Positions 13,663 to 21,493 of a DNA stretch of 21,547 bases are shown piece after piece. The notes under the pieces are model-generated. The model did not search any database, was not told where the DNA came from, and was given only the letters and a program-made list of their open reading frames with translations. Positions within the stretch are counted from its first letter, which is position 1. The number at the start of each line of letters is the position of its first letter. Source of the stretch: JAAYXU01 sp050942555 (lineage in GTDB: Bacteria > Bacillota > Clostridia > Christensenellales > UMGS416); contig JBMNNN010000020.1 of the NCBI GenBank assembly GCA_050942555.1, forward strand, positions 1-21,547, written 5' to 3'. Both the position numbers and the translations under genes were made by a program.

Positions 13663-14424
13663 ATGAGAAAACCCATCATTGCGGGGAACTGGAAAATGAA
13701 CCACGCTCCTGCGCAGGCAGCCGCGTTGCTCAATCAGCTTATCCCGCTCCTTCACAATCCCGCCTGCGACGTGGTAGTCTGTCCCCCGTTCGTATCGCTG
13801 GCCGAGACGCTGCGCCTGACCCGGGGTACGCCCATCGCCGTGGGCGCGCAGAACTGCCACTTCGAGGAAAGCGGCGCATATACCGGCGAGGTATCACCCA
13901 CCTTCCTGGCCGAGATGGGCGTCCGGTATGTGATTCTGGGCCATTCCGAGCGGCGTGAGTATTTCGGGGAGACCGACGCGCTCATCAACCGAAAGGTCCG
14001 GGCTGCGCTGTCCTGCGGCCTCATCCCGATCATATGCGTGGGCGAGACGCTGGCCCAGCGGAAGGACGGCGTGACGGCCGAGCTGGTCTGCTATCAGACC
14101 CGCGCGGCGCTGGCCGGGCTCTCTCCCGCACAGGTCGGCGGCCTTGTCATCGCCTACGAGCCCATATGGGCCATCGGTACGGGCAAGACCGCGACCGCCA
14201 CCGACGCAAACACCGTCATGGGCATCATACGCAGCCAGGTACGCAAGACCTGGGGGGACGCTGCGGATAGGATCCGCATACAATATGGCGGCTCCATGAA
14301 GCCCGGCAACGCAGCCGAACTGATGGCACAGCCTGAAATCGATGGCGGACTGATCGGGAGCGCGAGTCTAAAAGCCGACGACTTTGCCGCGATCGTTCAC
14401 TATCAGGCCGAAAGGAACGCATAA
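13663..14424 (+). CDS. tpiA: Triosephosphate isomerase
   Basis: The 253-residue TIM-barrel enzyme interconverts dihydroxyacetone phosphate and glyceraldehyde 3-phosphate. Catalytic residues are visible: Lys11 in AGNWKMN, His94 in ILGHSERR and Glu166 in AYEPIWAIGTGK, which also starts the flexible phosphate loop. The C-terminal phosphate-binding blocks IQYGGSMKPGN and DGGLIGSASL are intact. GGGAGGG stands seven bases before the ATG. Its stop TAA shares one base with the ATG of gpmI (TAATG), so the two are translationally coupled. Confidence 0.98.
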   Translation: MRKPIIAGNWKMNHAPAQAAALLNQLIPLLHNPACDVVVCPPFVSLAETLRLTRGTPIAVGAQNCHFEESGAYTGEVSPTFLAEMGVRYVILGHSERREYFGETDALINRKVRAALSCGLIPIICVGETLAQRKDGVTAELVCYQTRAALAGLSPAQVGGLVIAYEPIWAIGTGKTATATDANTVMGIIRSQVRKTWGDAADRIRIQYGGSMKPGNAAELMAQPEIDGGLIGSASLKADDFAAIVHYQAERNA

Positions 14425-15971
14425 TGCGCAAGCGACCAACAGTACTTATCGTAATGGACGGCTTCGGCCTGGCCGAGCCGTCTGACACAAACGCCATCGC
14501 GAAAGCGCGAAAGCCCAATCTCGACCGGCTTATGGCGAAATACCCGACCACGTCGCTCCGCTGCCAGGGTATGGACGTGGGCCTGCCCGACGGGCAGATG
14601 GGAAACAGCGAGGTTGGTCACCTGAATCTGGGGGCAGGCCGGATCGTATACCAGCCCCTGACCCGCGTATCCAAATCGATACTGGACGGAGACTTTTTCA
14701 GCAATCCCGCCCTGACCGGCGCGATGGAGCATGTCAGGGAGCACGGCACCGCGCTGCACCTGATGGGACTCGTATCCGACGGCGGCGTTCATTCGCATAT
14801 CGACCATCTGCTGGCGCTGGTACGGATGGGACGCGACGCGGGAATAGACCCGATTTTCATCCACTGCTTCATGGACGGCCGCGATGTGCCGCCCTCGAGC
14901 GGAAAAGAGTACATCGTATCGCTGGAGCGCTCCCTTGCCGAACTGGGCGCCGGGCAAATTGCCACGGTTTCGGGCCGTTTCTACGCGATGGACCGCGACA
15001 ACATATGGGAGCGCATTGCGATCGCCTACAACGCGCTGACGCTGGGACAGGGCATTACCGCCGCATCGGCAGCCGAGGCGATGGAGCAGTCCTACACAAA
15101 GGGCGAAACCGATGAATTCGTGCGACCGACCGTCATACTGCGGGATGGCCGTCCCACGGGAACGATCGGCGAAAACGACGCGGTGATCTTCTTTAATTTC
15201 CGGCCCGATCGGGCGCGGCAGCTGACCCGCAGCTATATCGATCCCGCGTTTACCGAGTTTGAGCGAAAAAAGGGATATTTCCCGCTGTATTTCGTATCCA
15301 TGACCACATATGACACCACTTTTGAGAACGTGCATGTGGCATTCGGGCCCCAGGAACCGAAGAATACGCTGGCCGAGTATCTCTCGAAGCTCGGCAAGAC
15401 GCAGTTTCATATCGCCGAGACACAGAAATACGCCCATGTAACCTACTTCTTCAACGGCGGGGTCGAGCAGCCCTATCCCGGCGAGGACCGCCTGCTTATC
15501 GACTCTCCGAAAATAGAGAACTTCGATCTCAAGCCCGATATGAGCGCTTACGAGGTGACCGACGCGGCCGTTGAGCGGATCGGTTTGGGACAGTACGACG
15601 CGATATTCATCAACTACGCAAACTGCGATATGGTGGGCCATACGGGCGTAATGGACGCTGCGGTCTCCGCTGTGGAGACGGTGGACGCCTGCGTAGGCCG
15701 GGTAGTCGAAGCGACGCGCCGCGCCGGAGGGCAGCTCATCATCACCGCCGACCACGGCAACGCCGAGAAAATGTGGGATGATGAGTCCAGCGAGCCCTAC
15801 ACCGCCCACACCGTAGAAAACCCGGTTCCCCTCATCGTCGTCGACAACCGCCATATCGGAAAGACGCTTCGCAGCGGCGGAAGGCTGGCCGACGTCGCGC
15901 CCACGTTCCTCGAGCTTATGGAGATACCGCAGCCCCCCGAGATGACCGGGCGGTCGCTGCTGCACGCGTAA
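14424..15971 (+). CDS. gpmI: 2,3-bisphosphoglycerate-independent phosphoglycerate mutase
   Basis: This 515-residue enzyme of the alkaline-phosphatase superfamily, needing two Mn2+ ions, interconverts 3- and 2-phosphoglycerate. Asp12 in VLIVMDGFGL and the phosphorylated serine Ser62 in MGNSEVGHLNLG are present. So are the substrate-binding segments DGRDVPPSS and FFNFRPDRARQL, and the metal ligands in NYANCDMVGHTG and ADHGNAEKM. Length is typical. The ATG overlaps the tpiA stop by one base, and an AAAGGA ribosome site lies within the tpiA 3' end. No enolase gene follows. A short hairpin (15973-15992) after the stop lacks a T run. Confidence 0.98.
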   Translation: MRKRPTVLIVMDGFGLAEPSDTNAIAKARKPNLDRLMAKYPTTSLRCQGMDVGLPDGQMGNSEVGHLNLGAGRIVYQPLTRVSKSILDGDFFSNPALTGAMEHVREHGTALHLMGLVSDGGVHSHIDHLLALVRMGRDAGIDPIFIHCFMDGRDVPPSSGKEYIVSLERSLAELGAGQIATVSGRFYAMDRDNIWERIAIAYNALTLGQGITAASAAEAMEQSYTKGETDEFVRPTVILRDGRPTGTIGENDAVIFFNFRPDRARQLTRSYIDPAFTEFERKKGYFPLYFVSMTTYDTTFENVHVAFGPQEPKNTLAEYLSKLGKTQFHIAETQKYAHVTYFFNGGVEQPYPGEDRLLIDSPKIENFDLKPDMSAYEVTDAAVERIGLGQYDAIFINYANCDMVGHTGVMDAAVSAVETVDACVGRVVEATRRAGGQLIITADHGNAEKMWDDESSEPYTAHTVENPVPLIVVDNRHIGKTLRSGGRLADVAPTFLELMEIPQPPEMTGRSLLHA

Positions 15972-16018
15972 TGGGCGACAGCCACGTCGCCCTACGCTAT
16001 AAAAGTCCATCCACATCA

Positions 16019-16047
16019 TTGCACAGCCGCCCAATCCCTATTATAAT
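16019..16047 (+). promoter_or_regulatory. Promoter of the HpcH/HpaI aldolase gene
   Basis: TTGCAC (16019-16024) and a perfect TATAAT (16042-16047) are 17 bases apart. The predicted start near 16054 leaves a leader of about 47 bases. The aldolase gene is therefore likely a transcription unit separate from the glycolytic operon. Confidence 0.82.
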
Positions 16048-16067
16048 AAAAGGCAGATTTGGGCGGC
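16026..16067. repeat. Inverted repeat straddling the aldolase promoter -10
   Basis: GCCGCCCAA (16026-16034) and TTGGGCGGC (16059-16067) are perfect 9-bp arms with 24 bases between, centres 33 bp apart. The -10 hexamer lies in the spacer, one arm begins just after the -35, and the other covers about +6 to +14. This placement suits a repressor operator. The arm sequence differs from that at 12297-12337, although the spacing is nearly the same. Confidence 0.5.
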
Positions 16068-16100
16068 CCGCTTTTTACTATGGCCGCTGGGGAGGAAGAA

Positions 16101-16871
16101 ATGGATACGATATTGTCCCGGTTCAGGGAAAAACTGGCCGCAGGGCAGGCGGTCATCGGGCCGTTCATGAAGACCGGAGATCCGGCGTTCGTCGAGGCCG
16201 CCGGTTGGAGCGGGTTTGATTTCTGCATACTGGACACAGAACATGGGCCGGTATCGATCGAGTCGATGCAGAACAACATCCGCGCCGCGGCGCTGTCGGG
16301 CATGGCGCCCATCATCCGCGTGCCGGGTATCGGAGAAGAAGCCATCGGAAAGGCGCTGGACATCGGCGCGGCGGGCATACAGGTGCCCCAGGTGTGTACG
16401 GCTGAGGACGCCCGGAGGGTCGTTTCGCTGGCGAAATTCCATCCGATGGGAAGCCGGGGCGTTTGCCGCTTCGTGCGCGCCGCGCGCTACTCGGTGACCG
16501 ACCGCTTCGAGTACTTCAAAGCCGCGAACGAGACGCTGGTCATACTCCAGCTCGAGGGCCGCGAAGCGCTCAATAACCTGGACGCGATCATGGCTACCCG
16601 GGGCGTCGATATCCTGTTCATCGGGCCCTACGATCTGTCGCAGTCGCTGGGGCTCACTGGCCAGGTCGACCATCCCGCCGTCGTGGATAAAATGATGCAA
16701 ATCGTGACCGCCGCGCGGGAAAAGGGCATCGTGGTGGGCACGTTCCTGGACACCCACGCCCATATCGCCCGCTGGAAGGCGGCAGGAGTGCAGTATTTGT
16801 CGTATTCGGTCGATGTGGGGCTTTTCGCCGACGCATGCCGGGAGGTCGTCCGCGCTGCGCGGGAGGAATAA
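16101..16871 (+). CDS. HpcH/HpaI family class II aldolase
   Basis: The 256-residue barrel enzyme belongs to the family that cleaves 2-keto-4-hydroxy acids, usually to pyruvate and an aldehyde, with a divalent metal. Family landmarks are DTEHGP with His48, IIRVPG with Arg73, IQVPQV, GSRGVCRFVRAARY, the metal ligands Glu152 (ILQLEG) and Asp178 (FIGPYDLSQSLG). The substrate is unknown. HpaI, GarL and RhmA relatives act on homoprotocatechuate, galactarate and rhamnonate intermediates, and a deoxy-sugar acid route alongside the fucosidase is only a guess. The ATG at 16101 has GGAGG five bases upstream and is preferred over an ATG at 16080 that lacks a ribosome site. It has its own promoter. Confidence 0.9.
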   Translation: MDTILSRFREKLAAGQAVIGPFMKTGDPAFVEAAGWSGFDFCILDTEHGPVSIESMQNNIRAAALSGMAPIIRVPGIGEEAIGKALDIGAAGIQVPQVCTAEDARRVVSLAKFHPMGSRGVCRFVRAARYSVTDRFEYFKAANETLVILQLEGREALNNLDAIMATRGVDILFIGPYDLSQSLGLTGQVDHPAVVDKMMQIVTAAREKGIVVGTFLDTHAHIARWKAAGVQYLSYSVDVGLFADACREVVRAAREE

Positions 16872-16917
16872 TCGCGCCGCAACGAAATGGGTTTCGCGAC
16901 AGTATGGAGGGTCCGGG

Positions 16918-17390
16918 ATAAATATTCTTGTGTTTTCCGATTCGCATACCGATGTGCCACAATGCTGTCTGTCGTACACGCGCAGCACCCCGACGCGATA
17001 CTGCATCTGGGCGATCATTTCGCAGACGGGCTTTTGCTGCAAAAACAAACCGATCTGAGGACACACCTCGTCAAGGGGAATACCGATCAGGAATACGACG
17101 CGAGCGAAGAAGAACTCATTACCTTTGAAAAAACGCGCGTGTACATGACGCACGGCCATATGCAAAGCGTGCACAACAGGTTAACGGAACTATGCGATAC
17201 CGGCGCTCGCAATAACGCGCGCATTGTCCTTTTCGGCCATACGCGCTAACCATACCTGAGCTGTATCGATGGCATATGGCTCATGAATCCGGGCCGGATT
17301 GGCCGTATATCAAGCAAGATAATCCAAGCCACATATGGAAGCATAGCGATCGCGGGCAATCGAATCAGCTGCACTATATCCGAAGTGTAA
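16918..17390 (+). pseudogene. Decayed YfcE/MJ0936-type metallophosphodiesterase
   Basis: Joined in two frames, this reads as a calcineurin-like phosphoesterase of about 157 residues. The frame beginning at 16918 gives INILVFSDSHTDV. After a one-base loss near 16955, the next frame gives ATMLSVVHAQHPDAILHLGDH, then LVKGNTD, VYMTHGHM and VLFGHT. A TAA at 17247-17249 stops it, yet the same frame continues with PYLSCIDGIWLMNPG and ends naturally at 17388-17390. Lesions are ATA in place of ATG seven bases after GGAGG, the frameshift, GHTR in place of the metal-binding GHTH, and the TAA codon. Family members hydrolyse phosphodiesters with two metal ions. A functional product is very unlikely. A re-initiated fragment from the ATG at 16963 would lack the first metal ligands. 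Confidence 0.85.
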
Positions 17391-17416
17391 ATATACTTTC
17401 TCCACCTGCTATTATA

Positions 17417-17446
17417 GCGAAACACTCCCTTCCGGGAGTGTTTCGC
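17417..17446. terminator. Bidirectional hairpin between the pseudogene and clpB
   Basis: GCGAAACACTCCC (17417-17429) and GGGAGTGTTTCGC (17434-17446) form a perfect 13-bp stem with a four-base loop, in the convergent gap just past the clpB stop at 17454. Neither side has a good T run, but the position and stability suggest a terminator for clpB. Confidence 0.6.
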
Positions 17447-17453
17447 AGTCAGC

Positions 17454-20078
17454 CTATTCACGCACCGATACGGGCGCCTTTTCTTCCCTTTCTTCCACCC
17501 GGAATATAAGCCCCTCCCCGTCCGCGTCGACCACCAGCGTCCTGTGCTCGGGAACCTGCCCGGCGATGATCATCCGGCCCGCCTCGGTCTCCAGATGCTT
17601 CTGCAGATAGCGCTTGATCGGACGCGCTCCGTATGTCGGGGAATAGGCTTCCTCGGCAATCCGTCGCACTGCGCGCTCCGTTACCTCAAGCGCGATGTGG
17701 CGGTCGGCCAGCCGCCGCCCGATCTCCTGTGTCAGCAGCCCGATAATGCGCTCGATCTCGTCCATCGTCAGCGGCTTGAAGAGCACGATCTCATCGATAC
17801 GGTTCAGGAACTCGGGCCGGAAATGCGCCCGCAGCTCGGCCATGACCTGCGCGCGCGCCGTCTCCTCGATGCTGCCGTCCGCGCCCAGCCCGTTCATCAG
17901 GTACTGGCTGCCGATGTTGGACGTCATGATGACGACCGTGTTCTTAAAGTCCACGGTGCGTCCCTGGCTGTCGGTCAGGCGGCCGTCGTCCAGAAGCTGC
18001 AGCAGCGTGTGAAACACGTCGGGATGAGCCTTCTCGATCTCGTCGAAGAGTATGACCGAATACGGCCTGCGCCGCGCGGCCTCGGTAAGCTGACCGCCCT
18101 CCTCGTAGCCCACGTATCCGGGAGGCGCGCCGATGAGCCGCGCGACCGTGTGTCGCTCCTGGTATTCGCTCATGTCGATGCGGATGAGGTTGTTCTCGCT
18201 GTCGAAAAGCTCGTGGGCCAGTACCTTGGCAAGCTCGGTCTTCCCCACGCCGGTGGGCCCCAGGAAAAGGAAGGAGCCGATCGGTTTTCCGGGGTCCTTG
18301 AGCCCCGAGCGCGCCCGCAGCACCGCGTCGGCCACGCTTGTTACAGCCTCGTCCTGTCCGATGACACGGCGGTGCAGCGCGTCCCCGAGATGCAGCAGCT
18401 TTTCCCTCTCGCTCTCTACCAGGCGGGATACCGGGATGCCCGTCCACATCGACACGATCTGCGCGATCTCTTCCTCGGTGACCGCCTCGCGCAGCAGCCG
18501 CTCGCCGCCGCCCTGCTGCTGCCTGGCCCGCTCGGCCTCAAGCCGTGCCGTAAGCGCGGGCAGACGGCCATGCTTGAGCTCGGCCAGCGCATTGAGGTCG
18601 TAACGGCGCTCTGCCTCCTCGATCTCGTGGTTGACCTGCTCAATTTCCTCCTGCAACCGCTTGATGCTCTCGATGCCCTTCTTTTCCTCCTCCCACCGGG
18701 CGCGCATCTCGGTTTCCTGTTCCCTGAGCGCCGCTATTTCCTGCTCCAGCTGCGCATAGCGCTCGCGGGATGCCTCGTCCTTTTCGCGCGACAGTGCCTG
18801 CCGCTCGATCTCGAGCGTCAGCACGCGCCGGGAAATCTGATCGAGCTCCGAGGGGAGGCTGTCTATCTCGGTGCGCAGCATCGCGGCCGCTTCGTCCATG
18901 AGATCGATCGCCTTGTCGGGCAGGAACCGGTCGCTGATGTAGCGGTGGGATAGCACCGCGCACGCGATGAGCGCGTTGTCGGTGATGCGCACGCCGTGGT
19001 GAATCTCAAACTTCTCCTTAAGCCCCCGCAGGATCGATACCGTATCCTCCACCGAAGGCTGGTCGACCAGCACCGGCTGGAACCGGCGCTCCAGCGCCGT
19101 GTCCTTTTCGATATATTTGCGGTACTCGTCCAGCGTCGTCGCGCCGATGCAGCGAAGCTCGCCCCGGGCCAGCATCGGCTTTAAAATATTGCCGGCATCC
19201 ATCGCGCCCTCGGTGCGCCCCGCGCCCACGATGTTATGCAGCTCGTCGATGAAGAGTATGATCCCCCCGTCGGACTGCTCGACTTCCTTGAGCACCGCCT
19301 TAAGGCGTTCCTCAAACTCGCCCCTGTACTTGGCCCCCGCGATGAGCGCGCCCATGTCCAGCGCGAATACCGCCTTGCCCCTGAGCCCCTCGGGCACGTC
19401 GTTGCGCACGATGCGCTGGGCCAGGCCCTCGACGATTGCGGTCTTGCCGGTTCCCGGCTCGCCGATCAGTACCGGGTTGTTTTTGGTGCGGCGGGACAAA
19501 ATACGGATCACGCGGCGTATTTCCTCGTCGCGCCCGATGACCGGATCCAGCTTCCCGGCCCGGGCCAGCTCCACCAGATCCTTTCCGTAGCGCTCCAGCG
19601 CCTCGTAGGTGCTCTCGGGATCCTGTGTGGTGATGCGCTGGCCGCTGCGTACCTTTTCGAGCGCTTTCAAAAACTCCTCGCGGCTGACGCCATGCTGCGC
19701 CAGTATCCGCGCCGCGGGTGTTCCCCGCTCGTCGATATGCGCCAGCAACAGGTGCTCGACGCCCGCATATTCGTCCCTGAACTTCTTCGCCTCGTCCTGC
19801 GCCGCCAGCAGCAGCCTGCTCACGCGGCGGCTCGCGTACAGACCGCTTCCGCCCGATACCCGGGGAAGCTTCTCAAGCTCCGCGTCGATCTGAGCCTCGA
19901 TGGCCGCGGCATCCGCGCCCATGATATGAAAAAGCCTGGCCGTCAGCCCGTTCTCCTGGCTTACAAGCGCTTTGAGAAGATGCTCTCCCTCAAGCTGCTG
20001 ATGCCCCAACCGTACCGCGACTTCCTGCGCGCCCAGTATCGCCTGCTGGGCCTTCTGCGTGAATTTTTCGATATTCAT
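17454..20078 (-). CDS. clpB: ATP-dependent disaggregase chaperone ClpB
   Basis: The 874-residue class I Clp/Hsp100 protein forms a hexamer that pulls polypeptides out of aggregates together with the DnaK system. In order: Clp N-domain repeats (1-145), AAA+ module 1 with Walker A GEPGTGKT (206-213), Walker B IILFIDE and pore loop KYRG (250-253), then the charged ClpB middle coiled coil (about 410-525). AAA+ module 2 follows, with GPTGVGKT (607-614), VILFDE (675-680) and pore loop GYVG (654-657). The coiled coil and the lack of a ClpP-binding IGF loop by eye separate it from ClpC/ClpA. The ATG at 20078 has AGGTGG seven bases upstream. It follows the J-protein gene by 28 bases, so both share the CtsR-type promoter. 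Confidence 0.97.
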   Translation of the reverse strand: MNIEKFTQKAQQAILGAQEVAVRLGHQQLEGEHLLKALVSQENGLTARLFHIMGADAAAIEAQIDAELEKLPRVSGGSGLYASRRVSRLLLAAQDEAKKFRDEYAGVEHLLLAHIDERGTPAARILAQHGVSREEFLKALEKVRSGQRITTQDPESTYEALERYGKDLVELARAGKLDPVIGRDEEIRRVIRILSRRTKNNPVLIGEPGTGKTAIVEGLAQRIVRNDVPEGLRGKAVFALDMGALIAGAKYRGEFEERLKAVLKEVEQSDGGIILFIDELHNIVGAGRTEGAMDAGNILKPMLARGELRCIGATTLDEYRKYIEKDTALERRFQPVLVDQPSVEDTVSILRGLKEKFEIHHGVRITDNALIACAVLSHRYISDRFLPDKAIDLMDEAAAMLRTEIDSLPSELDQISRRVLTLEIERQALSREKDEASRERYAQLEQEIAALREQETEMRARWEEEKKGIESIKRLQEEIEQVNHEIEEAERRYDLNALAELKHGRLPALTARLEAERARQQQGGGERLLREAVTEEEIAQIVSMWTGIPVSRLVESEREKLLHLGDALHRRVIGQDEAVTSVADAVLRARSGLKDPGKPIGSFLFLGPTGVGKTELAKVLAHELFDSENNLIRIDMSEYQERHTVARLIGAPPGYVGYEEGGQLTEAARRRPYSVILFDEIEKAHPDVFHTLLQLLDDGRLTDSQGRTVDFKNTVVIMTSNIGSQYLMNGLGADGSIEETARAQVMAELRAHFRPEFLNRIDEIVLFKPLTMDEIERIIGLLTQEIGRRLADRHIALEVTERAVRRIAEEAYSPTYGARPIKRYLQKHLETEAGRMIIAGQVPEHRTLVVDADGEGLIFRVEEREEKAPVSVRE

Positions 20079-20106
20079 GAAATCACCACCTCATTCGGAA
20101 TACCGG

Positions 20107-21024
20107 TCAGACGCCTCTGCGCGGACCGGCGATTTTTTGCAGCTGTTCATAGAGCTGCCGCTGCTCTGCGGTCAGCGAGGGTGGATTCACCAGTGTAACA
20201 CGCGCATAAAGGTCTCCCCGCTCTCCTTTTTTATCCCTATATCCCCGCCCGGCGATGCGGATTCGCTGTCCGGTCTGTACGCCGCCGGGTACGCGCACCA
20301 TGATCTGCCCGTCGGGCGTCTCGAACGGCACCTGCGCGCCCAGCGCCGCCTCCCATGGCATGAGCCGGAGCTCCGCGGTCAGATCCAGCCCGTCCAGCGT
20401 ATAGCGCGGGTCGCTCACGCGCGCCTTGAGATAGAGATCGCCGGCAGGCCCCCCGCCTATACCCGGCCCGCCCTGGCCGCGCAGCTTGATTCGCGCACCG
20501 TCGGCTGTGCCGGGAGGTATGCTGAAATGCAGCGTCCTGCGACCGCCGTCCATCTCCAGCGATATGGACTTCTTCGCGCCCCCGAAGCCCTCCGCCACCG
20601 TAATCGTGATCTCGGACTCCACGTCCTGCCCGGGCATCGATACCGTCCGGCTGTGGAACGAAAACGGATCCGCATTCGCGCTCCTTCCCCGGCCGAAAAA
20701 CATCTCGAAGAAGTCTGAAAAGTCCCCGCCCTCGTCGAAGGGTACGGTTCGCGCGCTTCGGCGCGTCCACGCGCCGAAGCCCGACGGATCAAAGCCCGGC
20801 GGAGGCGGGTTCCGGCGCAGCTCGTCGTACTCCTGCCGCCTCTTTTTATCCCCCAGCACCTCATAGGCCTCGCTAATGCGCTTGAAGCGCTCCTCGGCCG
20901 CCTTGTCTCCCCCATGCGCATCGGGATGGTATTTCTTGGCCAGCTTCCGGAAGGCCTTTTTGATTTCCTCGTCGGATGCGGTTTCCTGCACGCCCAGCGT
21001 TTTATAATAATCCGGTGTCCGCAT
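20107..21024 (-). CDS. CbpA-like J-domain co-chaperone (class B DnaJ)
   Basis: The 305-residue Hsp40 stimulates DnaK ATPase and delivers substrates. The J domain (about 4-70) has YYKTLGV, the invariant HPD in KKYHPDAHGG, and FKRISEAYEVLGD. A G/P/F-rich linker, two beta-sandwich substrate-binding domains and a dimerising tail follow. No zinc-finger CxxCxGxG repeats are present, so it is the CbpA/class B type rather than DnaJ proper. The ATG at 21024 is six bases after AGGAGG. A longer frame to 21108 would begin upstream of the predicted transcription start and is rejected. The pairing with clpB in one operon supports a joint disaggregation role. Confidence 0.94.
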   Translation of the reverse strand: MRTPDYYKTLGVQETASDEEIKKAFRKLAKKYHPDAHGGDKAAEERFKRISEAYEVLGDKKRRQEYDELRRNPPPPGFDPSGFGAWTRRSARTVPFDEGGDFSDFFEMFFGRGRSANADPFSFHSRTVSMPGQDVESEITITVAEGFGGAKKSISLEMDGGRRTLHFSIPPGTADGARIKLRGQGGPGIGGGPAGDLYLKARVSDPRYTLDGLDLTAELRLMPWEAALGAQVPFETPDGQIMVRVPGGVQTGQRIRIAGRGYRDKKGERGDLYARVTLVNPPSLTAEQRQLYEQLQKIAGPRRGV

Positions 21025-21043
21025 CGCGGTCCTCCTTTTAAAG

Positions 21044-21060
21044 TTTGACTTACTTTGACC
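21044..21060 (-). promoter_or_regulatory. CtsR-like operator of the cbpA-clpB operon
   Basis: Read on the minus strand, GGTCAAA-GTA-AGTCAAA is a direct heptamer repeat that fits the CtsR box (A/G)GTCAAA-NAN-(A/G)GTCAAA, with one mismatch in the spacer. It begins at about the predicted transcription start, where CtsR binding would block initiation. ctsR itself is not in the window. Confidence 0.82.
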
Positions 21061-21067
21061 TTTAATA

Positions 21068-21095
21068 ATTATAGCATGGTTTTTCCAAAAAGCAA
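21068..21095 (-). promoter_or_regulatory. Promoter of the cbpA-clpB operon
   Basis: Read on the minus strand, TTGCTT (21095-21090) is 16 bases from a perfect TATAAT (21073-21068). Start is predicted near 21061, next to the CtsR-like box, giving a leader of about 37 bases. Confidence 0.8.
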
Positions 21096-21199
21096 GGGGA
21101 AACGGCATCGGACAATAAAAAGTATGTGCAGGCCGCAGCCGAGAGAAACGGGTTGTTTACACAGACTTGTGTTACAGATTAAGGTGTATGTAATATCAT

Positions 21200-21403
21200 G
21201 TGTTTACGGGTGCTACAACCCAGGCTACTCTTTCTATCTACGTATCGCTGAGAAAGAAGAGGGGGCGCAGAACCCTGTCCTATCTATCGGGCGAGGACAC
21301 GAAATGGATCGCGGCGGTCGCCAACAAGAAAACGGATCCCGGAGACGGGGTGTATTTGGTCATAGACTGGGCGCGGGACGCCAGTCAGGCATCGCAGCGC
21401 TGA
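21200..21403 (+). CDS. Doubtful small hypothetical protein
   Basis: A 67-codon open frame begins at GTG 21200, just after an in-frame stop. The product is basic in the middle (SLRKKRGRRTLSYLSG) and ends with DGVYLVIDWARDASQ. The second half has third-position G/C use like real genes here; the first half does not. There is no good ribosome site (AAGG is about 13 bases away) and I recognise no family. It may be a real small gene, a remnant, or chance. A hairpin starts five bases after its stop. The rest of the gap between 21096 and 21493 shows no other gene. Confidence 0.3.
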   Translation: MFTGATTQATLSIYVSLRKKRGRRTLSYLSGEDTKWIAAVANKKTDPGDGVYLVIDWARDASQASQR

Positions 21404-21407
21404 GAAA

Positions 21408-21434
21408 GCCGCTTCCGAACTGCACGGAAGCGGC
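21408..21434. terminator. Possible terminator hairpin
   Basis: GCCGCTTCCG (21408-21417) and CGGAAGCGGC (21425-21434) form a perfect 10-bp stem with a seven-base loop. On the minus strand it is followed by TTTCTC, so it may end the gene entering from the right edge. A second small hairpin, AGCCCG/CGGGCT, lies at 21462-21475. Confidence 0.5.
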
Positions 21435-21493
21435 CTTATGCTATCCTGCGCCATTGATGGGAGCCCGGTCGGGCTGCCCCTCGTACGCTTTTT

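Noticed and set aside
15973..15992. Terminator after gpmI (GGGCGAC/GTCGCCC hairpin)
   Set aside because: The 7-bp stem is followed by TACGCTATAAAAGT with no T run, so termination there is not supported. It may still be a 3'-end stabiliser.
14403..16034. A 543-codon open frame on the minus strand opposite gpmI, and similar long frames opposite pgk (12370-13506), the GH36 gene (6764-8275) and clpB (17544-18953)
   Set aside because: Each lies exactly over a clearly recognised gene. The products show no family motif, are rich in His, Arg and Gly, and have no matching ribosome sites. Long antisense frames are expected in G+C-rich coding DNA.
16887..17249. Reading 16887-17249 as an intact small protein of about 120 residues
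   Set aside because: Its first residues come from out-of-frame DNA, while the true family N-terminus is in the neighbouring frame at 16918 and the C-terminus lies beyond the stop. It is a fragment of a broken gene.
21025..21108. Longer start for the J-domain gene at 21108
   Set aside because: It lies upstream of the predicted transcription start, while the ATG at 21024 has an AGGAGG six bases before it and begins right at the J domain.
21025..21130. CIRCE element (HrcA operator) in front of cbpA-clpB
   Set aside because: No TTAGCACTC-N9-GAGTGCTAA inverted repeat is present. The visible element is a direct heptamer repeat of CtsR type.
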